A program made the translations under genes and the position numbers. From Pseudogemmatithrix spongiicola (GTDB lineage: Bacteria; Gemmatimonadota; Gemmatimonadetes; Gemmatimonadales; Gemmatimonadaceae), in NCBI RefSeq assembly GCF_030623445.1, contig NZ_CP130613.1:868001-932000 (forward strand): a stretch of DNA of 64,000 bases, written 5' to 3'. The notes beneath the pieces are model-generated. The model did no database searches. It saw nothing but the letters and a program-made list of their open reading frames with translations, and was not told the DNA's origin. The stretch's first letter is position 1, and every line of letters starts with the position of its first letter. Below are positions 16,917 to 24,631 of the stretch, one piece after another.

Positions 16917-18080
16917 TTGGCGAATACGAGTCTTTCGGCGATTGAGCTCTTTGCGGGAGCAGGTGGGCTCTCGCTCGGTGCAAGCTGGGCGGGTATTCGC
17001 CCCATAGCGTTGTTTGATAACGACGTGGAAGCGTGTGCAACCCTTCGACGCAATGCCATAGGCGTGCATGGGATTCATCCGAACTCGATTCGAGATGAGA
17101 ATGTCGAGTCCGTCGATTTCAGCGATTTCAAGGGACGCGCAGATATCCTGCTCGCCGGTGCACCATGCCAGCCTTGGTCCCTAGCTGGTAGCCACAGAGG
17201 GCCAGACGATGCTAGGAACCTATTCGCACATGTGGTCCGAGCGATCGCACAGATACAGCCGCGGGCGATTGTTATCGAGAACGTACAAGGCCTGATTCGA
17301 CCGAAGTTCCTGCAGTATAGGAATCAGCTGCTCGAGTGGCTTTCTTCTCCTCAACTTCTCCAGATCGTTGGAAGTGACCGTGGCGCTGCCCGGGGCCGAT
17401 CTGGCAGGAACAGAGCAAAAGGGTACACCGTCTATCCCCCAGTTCTTCTCAATGCAGCCGACTTCGGAAGCGCCCAAGTTAGGCAGCGCGTCTTCATCGT
17501 CGCGTTCCGGAACGATGAGGATGTTGAATGGTCGCCCCCGGTCAGGACCCACTGCGCGTCGGCGCTGATTCGAGCGCAAGTCGACGACGGCGCGTACTGG
17601 CGCCGACACGGAATCAGGGTTCGAAGAACAGCTGAGCGACGTCGGGCCAATCGTTCTTGCGAGGTCGCAGGCTGCACCCATGAGCCGTGGGTAACAGTCC
17701 GTGATTGCCTCAAAGGACTGCCAGACCCGCGATCGTCAGGTATTCCTAGCCTGCAGCACGTGTTCGTGGGCGGGGCTAGGACGTACCCTGGTCACTCTGG
17801 TAGCGACGTGGATTGGCCTTCAAAAACGATCAAGGCCGGAGTTCACGGAGTTCCTGGGGGCGAGAATACACTTCGACATCCTACGAACGGCCGTGTTCGA
17901 TACCTGACGGTCCGGGAGGCCGCAAGATTGCAGGACTTCCCCGACGGCTACGAGTTCGCACCTTCGTGGTCGCGTGCATTCAGGCAAATTGGCAACGCCG
18001 TCCCGGTCAAACTCGCGAAAGCCGTTGTCGAGAGCGTGGCTCGCTCGCTGATTGATGTGAAGCGTGCAGGGGCCGCATAG
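16917..18080 (+). CDS. DNA (cytosine-5) methyltransferase
   Basis: Transfers a methyl group from SAM to C5 of cytosine. The start is TTG 16917 with GGAGAT 8 bases upstream; no in-frame ATG fits. The 387-residue protein has motif I FAGAGGLSLG, motif IV GAPCQPWS with catalytic Cys84, motif VI ENVQG, motif VIII QVRQRVF, motif IX (REAARLQDFPD) and motif X GNAVP. The target-recognition region between VIII and IX gives no obvious specificity. Base composition is clearly lower in GC than the flanks, a sign of transfer. It is followed after 27 bases by FRG and DUF262 genes on the same strand, with no restriction enzyme of its own. Confidence 0.95.
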   Translation: MANTSLSAIELFAGAGGLSLGASWAGIRPIALFDNDVEACATLRRNAIGVHGIHPNSIRDENVESVDFSDFKGRADILLAGAPCQPWSLAGSHRGPDDARNLFAHVVRAIAQIQPRAIVIENVQGLIRPKFLQYRNQLLEWLSSPQLLQIVGSDRGAARGRSGRNRAKGYTVYPPVLLNAADFGSAQVRQRVFIVAFRNDEDVEWSPPVRTHCASALIRAQVDDGAYWRRHGIRVRRTAERRRANRSCEVAGCTHEPWVTVRDCLKGLPDPRSSGIPSLQHVFVGGARTYPGHSGSDVDWPSKTIKAGVHGVPGGENTLRHPTNGRVRYLTVREAARLQDFPDGYEFAPSWSRAFRQIGNAVPVKLAKAVVESVARSLIDVKRAGAA

Positions 18081-18107
18081 GGAGACGAACGACGTTCGGA
18101 GCACGAA

Positions 18108-18857
18108 ATGAGCTTCTATTGGGCCGACGAGAGTGTGTCCAGCCTCGCGCAATTCGTAGCACTCTTTGAGAAGGGAGGCAGATTCGCGAGTCTGGCGAAT
18201 CACTGGTTCAGAGGTGAGGGCAAGGCTCGGAAGCGTGGGTCCTTGCTGCCATCTATCTCGCGAGCTGGATCGACCGTCCAGCGAGAATGGGGGCTATATC
18301 AGCGTTTTCGGCAGAATGCCTCCGCATTCCTGCCGCATTCGTCGCTTTCCGCGTGGGATTGGATGTTTTACATGCGACACTACGGTATAGACACTCGGCT
18401 GCTCGACTGGTCCGAGAGTGCGCTGGTCGCACTCTACTTCGCAGTGGAGAAGCCGGAGAACGACAATCGCGGAGGGGTGGTTTGGTGCCTCGATCCAGTT
18501 CGTCTCAATGAACTGGCGGGTTCGGGCCGACAGATCCACTGTGCCGGGCTAGATGTCACTCTGGACTCATACACGATAGAATCCGTGAAGACCTCACCGG
18601 ACGACGTGTTGTTTCAGCCGCTTGCATTCATTGCTCCGCGTTCGTTCCCCCGTCTGGTTGCTCAGCAAGGGGTGTTCACGGTTACCCATCGCAACCCGGT
18701 TGCGCTCGACGCTATCCGCGATGACTCGCTCCTCGCGCGCGTTCGAGTTCCGGCTGGAGCGAAGACGCGGATTCGTAGTGCGCTTCAGTTGCTCGGATAC
18801 AGTCGGCTTTCGCTGTATCCAGAGCTTCAAAGCCTTGCAGTGGGAGGGGCTCGATGA
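18108..18857 (+). CDS. FRG domain protein
   Basis: The 249-residue protein carries the FRG domain, named for a conserved Phe-Arg-Gly. WFRGE is at residues 33-37, and the second block HYGIDTRLLDW (91-101) runs into SESALVALYFA. The domain is common next to phage-defence and restriction genes, but its biochemistry is not settled to my knowledge. GGAG lies 8 bases before ATG 18108. The 3' end overlaps the DUF262 gene by ATGA, so the two are translationally coupled and probably work together. GC content is low, like the neighbours. Confidence 0.87.
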   Translation: MSFYWADESVSSLAQFVALFEKGGRFASLANHWFRGEGKARKRGSLLPSISRAGSTVQREWGLYQRFRQNASAFLPHSSLSAWDWMFYMRHYGIDTRLLDWSESALVALYFAVEKPENDNRGGVVWCLDPVRLNELAGSGRQIHCAGLDVTLDSYTIESVKTSPDDVLFQPLAFIAPRSFPRLVAQQGVFTVTHRNPVALDAIRDDSLLARVRVPAGAKTRIRSALQLLGYSRLSLYPELQSLAVGGAR

Positions 18858-20014
18858 GTCGATTTCGGATGACCAAGATGCCTTCCGAGCAATCCACGGT
18901 GGAGCATCTCATTGGTGAGATGGAGAAGTTCAACCTTGAGCCGGACTACCAGCGACAGTCCGGAATTTGGAGCATCGAGAAGCGACAGCTTTTTGTTGAT
19001 TCCCTCATCAATGGGTACGACGTTCCAAAGTTGTATTTCCACCTGCTGAGTAGAAGTGGGGGTTCGTCTGCGCGCTACGCCATCGTTGATGGCAAGCAGC
19101 GTCTGGAGACCGTTCGCGGATTTCGAGACGGCGACTTTGATCTCAGTCTTGATTTCCTAGATGCAACCGCCAACAAGAACGAAGACGCTGCGGCCGGAAT
19201 GGGGTATCGGCAGCTCTCAAAGGAGCAACCTGCGCTTGCGGCTCGGTTCTCAAAGGCGTCGCTTGATGTGGTTGTTATCGAGACCGACGAGGAAGAAGTC
19301 ATCGAGGAGCTGTTCTCTAGGTTGAACGAGGCCGTACCTCTGAATGCACCGGAGAAGCGCAATGCGATCGGTGGTGCGATTCCGCCGATAATCAGAAGGC
19401 TCGTGAAGCGCCACAGGTTCTTCCGAAGACATCTCCCAATCGAGAATAGCCGATACCGCCAGTATGACTTGGCAGCCAAGTTCCTTTACCTGGCGCACGC
19501 TGGTCAGTTTGTAGCAACGAAACGTCGCGATCTCGATGACTTCGTGCGGCAGTATCGTGATACAAAGGGTCGCCCTGTTCGATTGGCAGAGGCTCGCCGA
19601 CTTTTGAGTCGTGTGAGTCACACTCTGGATCGGATGGCCTCGGTCTTCGAGGAACAAGATGAGTTGCTCTCATCTGTCGGCTTGGTCACGGTCTATTTCA
19701 TGGCGTTCCTGCTCGAGGAGAAGCGGGCGACCGGCTCGAGTCTGATGGTACGGTCACGCTTGGTTGAATTCGATGCGCTCCGCCGTCACAACCGGTCCGT
19801 GCTTCGCGCTCAGCAGGCCGCAATCGCGCGGGGCGAAACGGCTGGGGGAGAGCGCACCGTAAGACAGGATCTCGCGATCTTTGACCGACTGATGCAAAGC
19901 CCGAACGACGGGCAGGCATTGGAGTACCGCTTCAAGATTCTTCAAGCGTTCCTGCGCGACTCGCAGTTTCGTGAGCGACTTCCGAAGGAGCTAGAAAGGA
20001 AGGTGACTGCCTGA
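18854..20014 (+). CDS. DUF262 (GmrSD N-domain-like) protein without HNH domain
   Basis: The 386-residue protein has the DUF262 core: YQRQSGIW (residues 32-39), the DSLINGYDVP segment and VDGKQRLET (78-86), resembling the ParB-like nucleotide-binding domain of GmrS. The DUF1524 HNH nuclease domain that makes GmrSD a type IV restriction enzyme is absent; the C-terminal half is helical and not recognised. It overlaps the FRG gene by 4 bases. As the third gene of a methyltransferase-FRG-DUF262 operon it is a candidate nucleotide-dependent sensor or effector. No function is proven. Confidence 0.85.
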   Translation: MSRFRMTKMPSEQSTVEHLIGEMEKFNLEPDYQRQSGIWSIEKRQLFVDSLINGYDVPKLYFHLLSRSGGSSARYAIVDGKQRLETVRGFRDGDFDLSLDFLDATANKNEDAAAGMGYRQLSKEQPALAARFSKASLDVVVIETDEEEVIEELFSRLNEAVPLNAPEKRNAIGGAIPPIIRRLVKRHRFFRRHLPIENSRYRQYDLAAKFLYLAHAGQFVATKRRDLDDFVRQYRDTKGRPVRLAEARRLLSRVSHTLDRMASVFEEQDELLSSVGLVTVYFMAFLLEEKRATGSSLMVRSRLVEFDALRRHNRSVLRAQQAAIARGETAGGERTVRQDLAIFDRLMQSPNDGQALEYRFKILQAFLRDSQFRERLPKELERKVTA

Positions 20015-20098
20015 TTGGTCTGCCGCCGGAGTGGCTGAATCGAGACAGGACACAGGGGAGTGAGGCAGACGTACAAGTTGCTGGAACGGCGCGCGCAG

Positions 20099-21436
20099 CT
20101 ACGATCGCGCGGTGTTGACCGCGCTGTACCAGCCAAAGGACCGATAGAGTGTTCCAAGCTCGCGACCTGAGATGCGCCACTGGCTCCGCCGCTTAGTGCG
20201 AGTTCCGGTGTCGGTAGTCTCGAGCTTGATTCCCGGATCGTAGTACACTGCGCCTCGAACAACGGCGAGCAGGAACGACAGAAAGCTCGTACCCTCCGCG
20301 AGTAGTGTCGATGCGCCGTACGCGTACGAGCGGCTCGGGTGGTTCCGCCGAACCGAGGGTACGTATGCGGCGTGAGCGTGCTTGCTGTTCCAGTGCGCGA
20401 GGAGCGGGGAAAAAGACCACGATGCTGCAACGATGCCAGTCGGGTCCAAGAGTTCGAGTGCGCCGTCAGCGCGGACGAGCGTTTCGCTTTCCACATCGAA
20501 CCCATTTACGGTCAGTCGCAGCCCGGTGCTCGCGTGCGTAACGCCAAACTTATGTATGCCGCCGAAATTCAGCCTCTTCGGCCTGCCCAGTTTGTCAGGG
20601 TAGCCGAACCTTCGTACGAAAGCCTCCACGCCTTCAGACCGATAGAAGCCGCCTGTGGGCTCCGGTGTCATCAGCGTTACGGTACCGATGCGTGGCTGGC
20701 TGAGGTTGGCCACCGTTGCCGATTTCACCTCCCAGCCGAGGAAATCCGGCTCCGCCCGGCCGTTGGCAAGAATGCCGAGTTCCGATTCCAGCGTGACCCC
20801 GCCGCAGTTGCTGCCGGTGCACGGGGCTCGACTTCCATCCGGGAGGAGACGCCATGACTCGATCCATCCCTTCTTCGAGATCGCGTCGACGCGCCGCAAG
20901 AGTTCGTGCGTCGTTTCCTTCGCGCTAAGGCCGCCGGGAACGCCGAGGTCAAGTAGAACGCCGATGGTTGGCAAGTCGCCGAGCGCACGTATCTCGTGCG
21001 CCAGCGAAGTGGCGGCGCCTGCGGCGATACCAAGGATCTGGTCAGTCGCCGTGACGCCGAGCAGCAGCACACGTCCTTTGTCTCGCACGGTAAGCACATC
21101 ATTCGGTGCCCACTGAGCTCCCCGAAGGAATCCAGACATCCGTACTTCGGGATACTGCGGATAGAGGATGAGTTGAGCCGCCGGAGCGGGGAAGGCACGA
21201 CCCTCGTCGTCGAGCCACGAGAACGTCAGCGCCGACTTGAAGATCGGTTCGCCGTGCGTACCGCTGACACCCGGAACGGGTTCGCCACCCGGAATGACCT
21301 GCAGCACTTCGAAGTCGCCGCCGAGGTAGACCTGGTTCTTGCTGTTGTCGTTCGGTGCCAGCGCCTTCGCGTAAATTCGGCGAGCTCCGTGGTCGCGAAG
21401 CATCTGCTTCGCAGCAGCGAGTGAAAGCGCGCTCAA
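20099..21436 (-). CDS. Type II restriction endonuclease, MvaI/BcnI family (UbaLAI-like)
   Basis: A nuclease of 445 residues. Start TTG 21436 is chosen because GGAGGG lies 4 bases upstream; the 40 further residues in frame would overlap the divergent methyltransferase. The C-terminal half holds the MvaI/BcnI-family catalytic block: CGGVTLESELGI (about 211-222) and PDFLGWEVKS with Asp231, Glu236 and Lys238. MvaI itself is only about 250 residues. The extra 180 N-terminal residues (KNQVYLGGDFEVL and onward) suit an effector or DNA-binding domain, as in the type IIE enzyme UbaLAI, which cuts CCWGG. Specificity for CCWGG or CCNGG is therefore inferred. Confidence 0.88.
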   Translation of the reverse strand: MSALSLAAAKQMLRDHGARRIYAKALAPNDNSKNQVYLGGDFEVLQVIPGGEPVPGVSGTHGEPIFKSALTFSWLDDEGRAFPAPAAQLILYPQYPEVRMSGFLRGAQWAPNDVLTVRDKGRVLLLGVTATDQILGIAAGAATSLAHEIRALGDLPTIGVLLDLGVPGGLSAKETTHELLRRVDAISKKGWIESWRLLPDGSRAPCTGSNCGGVTLESELGILANGRAEPDFLGWEVKSATVANLSQPRIGTVTLMTPEPTGGFYRSEGVEAFVRRFGYPDKLGRPKRLNFGGIHKFGVTHASTGLRLTVNGFDVESETLVRADGALELLDPTGIVAASWSFSPLLAHWNSKHAHAAYVPSVRRNHPSRSYAYGASTLLAEGTSFLSFLLAVVRGAVYYDPGIKLETTDTGTRTKRRSQWRISGRELGTLYRSFGWYSAVNTARS

Positions 21437-21458
21437 ACAGCCCTCCGCTAACCCTTGA

Positions 21459-21503
21459 CGGCGGGAGAAAATGAGGACATATTGACCTCTATGTCTCCCG
21501 CCG
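21459..21503. promoter_or_regulatory. Operator-like symmetric site between the R and M genes
   Basis: AGGACATATTGACCT (21474-21488) closely resembles the 15-bp operator bound by the HTH domain of M.SsoII (AGGACAAATTGTCCT from memory). It is nested in a perfect 10-base inverted repeat, CGGCGGGAGA (21459-21468) and TCTCCCGCCG (21494-21503). It sits between the divergent restriction gene (start 21436) and the HTH-methyltransferase (start 21491). The expected effect is autorepression of the methyltransferase and control of the nuclease. Confidence 0.55.
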
Positions 21504-22753
21504 AAGAAAACCCGGCACTGCGTACGGTGCACCACGCGCTCCGCTTTTGGACCCAAGCGGAACTGGCCGAACGAGCCGGCGTGCAGCCGCGGACGGTGCG
21601 GCGATGGGTGGCGGGAGAGTCGGTGCCAAAGTGGGGAGTCATCAAGGGCATTGAGGATGAGCTAGCACGAGACGAGCGTCCGCGCCAGCCCGATTTCACA
21701 TTCATCGACTTGTTCGCTGGCGTCGGCGGCCTCCGGCGACCCTTCGAGGAGCTGAATGGCAGATGTGTCTTCACTTCCGAGTGGGATGCGCACGCCGCGC
21801 GCACATACACGGCGAACTTTCCGGATGGCCACGAAATCTGGGGTGACATCACCCAGAAGGATCCGTCAGAGGTACCCAACCACGATTTGTTGCTTGCGGG
21901 GTTTCCCTGCCAGCCGTTCAGCCTGGCGGGAGTCTCGAAGAAGAACAGCCTAGGCCGGGCGCACGGCTTCCTCGACAAGACTCAGGGCACGCTGTTTTTC
22001 AATATCGTAGAAATCCTTAAGGCGAAGCGGCCGAAGGCGTTCTTGCTTGAGAATGTGAAGAATCTCCAGAGCCACGATGGAGGACGAACCTTTACGGTGA
22101 TTATGGGCGCGCTGAGTGAGCTTGGATACCGCGTAGAGCCGAAGGTGATTTCGGCGGCCTCGTGGGTGCCGCAGCGGCGTGAACGCGTGTTCCTGGTCGG
22201 CTTCAGACGCTCGATGAAGGTCCACTTCGACTTCGACTCGATCAAGGTGCCGAAGAAGAAGCCAAAGCTCGGTGACATCCTGCATTCGGCAGACGAAGAG
22301 CCAGAGGCGCCGTTCACGAAGGTTGTGCGTGGGAGGACCGTCGTTCACGAGCGGTACACCCTGAGCGATCACTTGTGGCAGTACCTGCAGGCGTATGCCG
22401 CGAAGCATCGTGACAAGGGCAATGGCTTTGGCTGCTCCGTGTTCGGTCCGGAGGATGTCGCGCGCACCCTGTCCGCACGGTATCACAAGGACGGCAGCGA
22501 GATCTTGATCGGGCAGCAGGGCAAGAACCCGCGGCGACTGACGCCGCGAGAATGTGCTCGTCTGATGGGCTTTGAGACTCGCGAGGGGAGTCGCATGAAG
22601 ATTCCGGTCTCCGACACTCAGGCTTATCGGCAGTTAGGAAACTCCGTGGCAGTGCCGGTGGTTCGGGCAATCGCGAAGGAGTTGGTTCCGAGGTTGCTGC
22701 GTCCGGAGCTCTTCCCGCTGAAGCAACAGGAGATGGAGCTAGCGGCAGGGTAG
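21491..22753 (+). CDS. HTH-fused DNA (cytosine-5) methyltransferase, Dcm/SsoII type
   Basis: The 420-residue protein begins with a helix-turn-helix region (TQAELAERAGVQPRTVRRWV, about residues 23-42), then the C5 methyltransferase domain: FIDLFAGVGG, GFPCQPFS with Cys140, ENVKNL, PQRRERVF, RECARLMGF and GNSVAVP. N-terminal HTH extensions are typical of the Dcm/M.EcoRII/M.SsoII group, which methylate CCWGG or CCNGG and may repress their own promoter. ATG 21491 is preferred over TTG 21455, which would encode the operator region. It is divergent from the MvaI-like nuclease and upstream of vsr, a consistent CCWGG-type set. Confidence 0.95.
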   Translation: MSPAEENPALRTVHHALRFWTQAELAERAGVQPRTVRRWVAGESVPKWGVIKGIEDELARDERPRQPDFTFIDLFAGVGGLRRPFEELNGRCVFTSEWDAHAARTYTANFPDGHEIWGDITQKDPSEVPNHDLLLAGFPCQPFSLAGVSKKNSLGRAHGFLDKTQGTLFFNIVEILKAKRPKAFLLENVKNLQSHDGGRTFTVIMGALSELGYRVEPKVISAASWVPQRRERVFLVGFRRSMKVHFDFDSIKVPKKKPKLGDILHSADEEPEAPFTKVVRGRTVVHERYTLSDHLWQYLQAYAAKHRDKGNGFGCSVFGPEDVARTLSARYHKDGSEILIGQQGKNPRRLTPRECARLMGFETREGSRMKIPVSDTQAYRQLGNSVAVPVVRAIAKELVPRLLRPELFPLKQQEMELAAG

Positions 22754-22828
22754 CATCGACGGCACGGTTTCTATGACGTCTTGAGGAGGCTCGCGGTGTT
22801 CTTGTCGTGACTGCAATAGCTTTCGCTG

Positions 22829-23242
22829 ATGCCCCGCGTTTCCGCCGTCCGCAGCCGCATCATGGCCGCCATCCGCGGCAAGGACACCAAGCCGGAACTG
22901 CAGGTCCGCCGCGCCATCCACGCCGCAGGCCTGCGGTTTCGTTTGCACCATCGCGACCTACCCGGACGCCCTGACATCGTGCTCGGCGGCATCAAGACCG
23001 TCGTCTTCGTACACGGCTGCTTCTGGCACGCGCATTCCTGCCAGACCAGCAAGCCGAAGACCCGCGCCGCGTTCTGGCAGCGGAAGTTCGAGGCCAACCG
23101 TGCGCGAGACCGGCGCGTGCGTTACTTCTTGAAGGCGGCCGGCTGGCACGTGCACGTGATCTGGGAGTGTGAGCTCAAGCGAGAGGCCCCGCTGCGCAGA
23201 TTGGTGCGCGTCCTGCAGCAACGCCGGCGCGCTATCCGGTGA
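22829..23242 (+). CDS. vsr: Very short patch repair endonuclease
   Basis: Nicks 5' of the T in T:G mismatches that arise when 5-methylcytosine deaminates, chiefly in Dcm-type sites. The 137-residue protein is full length and keeps Asp49 (GRPDIV), His62 in VHGCFWH, and the expected zinc ligands C64, H69, C71 and C114 (WECEL). It follows the HTH-methyltransferase after 75 bases, the usual partner order. Its GC content is closer to the chromosome than that of the other island genes, so it may have a different history. Confidence 0.95.
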   Translation: MPRVSAVRSRIMAAIRGKDTKPELQVRRAIHAAGLRFRLHHRDLPGRPDIVLGGIKTVVFVHGCFWHAHSCQTSKPKTRAAFWQRKFEANRARDRRVRYFLKAAGWHVHVIWECELKREAPLRRLVRVLQQRRRAIR

Positions 23243-23258
23243 CTAACCGCAGACCACT

Positions 23259-23789
23259 ATGCCAGCACACGTCTTCATCGCGACCTCGCTCGACGGATAC
23301 ATCGCCCGCCTGGACGGCGGCATCGATTGGCTCCCGCAACCCAGCGGCGACGCGGACGTGGACGATCACGGCTACTCCGCGTTCATGGCGGGTATCGATG
23401 CCATCGTCATGGGTCGCAACACCTACGAGACGGTCCTCACCTTCGGTGCGTGGCCGTTCGAGAAGCCCGTGGTGGTGCTCAGTAGCGGCCAGGTGCGCAT
23501 TGCGCCCGAGCTCGCGGGCAGGATTGTCGCGATGGCCGGCGAACCCGCGGAGATCATGGCGGCCTGCGCCGAGCGCGGCTGGCAGCATCTGTACATCGAC
23601 GGCGGCGTCACGATCCAGCGCTTCCTGCGCGCCGGGCTGATCGAACGCCTCATCGTCACGCGCGTACCGGTGGTACTGGGCACCGGTCTCCCGCTTTTCG
23701 GTGCCGTCGAGCGAGATGTTCGCTTCGCGCACGTGCGCACGCAGGCGTATCCCTCGGGGCTGGTGCAGAGCGAGTATCGCGCGCTGTGA
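23259..23789 (+). CDS. Dihydrofolate reductase family protein (RibD-C-like)
   Basis: The 176-residue protein has the DHFR/RibD C-terminal fold motifs: FIATSLDGYIA at the N-terminus, IVMGRNTYETV, and the LYIDGGVTIQRFLRAGLIERL segment that binds NADPH. It is shorter in the substrate loops than true FolA and belongs to the YyaP/YwjB-like group, whose substrates are not well known. It is 16 bases downstream of vsr but has chromosomal base composition. Confidence 0.87.
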   Translation: MPAHVFIATSLDGYIARLDGGIDWLPQPSGDADVDDHGYSAFMAGIDAIVMGRNTYETVLTFGAWPFEKPVVVLSSGQVRIAPELAGRIVAMAGEPAEIMAACAERGWQHLYIDGGVTIQRFLRAGLIERLIVTRVPVVLGTGLPLFGAVERDVRFAHVRTQAYPSGLVQSEYRAL

Positions 23790-23878
23790 CGAGCATCACG
23801 CGTTCGGGCGCGTCGCAGCGGTGACGCATCGCGCCAACGCTGCAGTCTCTCGCATGAACCTCTCCACGGGAGACTGTG

Positions 23879-24511
23879 ATGTCACGCTCGACGCTTCGTT
23901 CCACGATCTTGTCGCTGACGGCCGCCGCCGGGTTGCTCGCCGGCGTCGCCGCATGTGATTCGCCTACCGGTCTCGGCTCCGGCACGCTGAACCTGTATCT
24001 CACCGACGCGCCCGGCGATGTGCTGTCGGCGGTCGTGACCATCGATCGCATCTACCTGCAGGCGGACTCCAACGACGCCAGCGGTCGCATCATCCTGCGT
24101 GAGGAAGACGTGACCACCGACCTGCTCACGTTGGTGGACTCCACGCAGGCGCTCATCGAAGGCGTCGAGATCCCGGCGGGTCGCTACGGCCAACTGCGAT
24201 TTGTCATCAGTGGGGCCTACATCGTCGTGGAAGGCGAAGGCGGTACGACGCAGATCTACGCGTCGAGCCCGAGCTACGCCGCGTTGCCGGCGGGCGCGGT
24301 CGTGACGGGGACTCTCCAGATGCCGAGCTTTGCGCAGAGTGGACTCAAGGTGACGCTGCCGAACGATGCCTTGGTCGTGGCCGACGACGGGACGGTGTCG
24401 CTGGTCGTGGATTTCGACGTGGCCCAGAGCTTCGGCCGGCTCGCCGGCGGATCGGGCATGTGGGTGATGTCGCCGGTGCTGCGCGGCGAGCTGCCGTCGA
24501 CGGCACCGTAA
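23879..24511 (+). CDS. DUF4382 lipoprotein
   Basis: The 210-residue protein carries a lipoprotein signal (SLTAAAGLLAGVAAC, Cys at about 26) followed by a DUF4382 domain, recognisable from GTLNLYLTDAPGD and VTIDRIYLQ at its start. Such domains are beta-rich, surface-exposed and of unknown role. ATG 23879 is 6 bases after GGGAGA; the in-frame GTG three bases earlier is too close. It ends 66 bases before a strong inverted repeat. Confidence 0.85.
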   Translation: MSRSTLRSTILSLTAAAGLLAGVAACDSPTGLGSGTLNLYLTDAPGDVLSAVVTIDRIYLQADSNDASGRIILREEDVTTDLLTLVDSTQALIEGVEIPAGRYGQLRFVISGAYIVVEGEGGTTQIYASSPSYAALPAGAVVTGTLQMPSFAQSGLKVTLPNDALVVADDGTVSLVVDFDVAQSFGRLAGGSGMWVMSPVLRGELPSTAP

Positions 24512-24577
24512 CACGAGGGCTGCCGGGGGCCAGCCCAGGCCGCAGGCGCCAATCCGCCCTCTGATGGTATAGCGAGA

Positions 24578-24613
24578 TCAGGGTCCGGCCCCCATCTTGG
24601 GGCCGGACCCTGA
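24578..24613 (+). terminator. Perfect 15-bp inverted repeat between DUF4382 and PP2C genes
   Basis: TCAGGGTCCGGCCCC (24578-24592) pairs perfectly with GGGGCCGGACCCTGA (24599-24613) around a 6-base loop. The tail is TTCG, not a T-run. It can terminate the DUF4382 transcript. It ends only 18 bases before the next ATG, so it could also act as an attenuator or mRNA-end structure. Confidence 0.6.
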
Positions 24614-24631
24614 TTCGTCGGAGCCCCCGGT

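Noticed and set aside
14154-17078. 974-codon minus-strand ORF opposite nrdJ
   Set aside because: It mirrors the codon structure of nrdJ, has Arg/His/Ala-rich shadow composition and no family motif; nrdJ on the plus strand is unmistakable.
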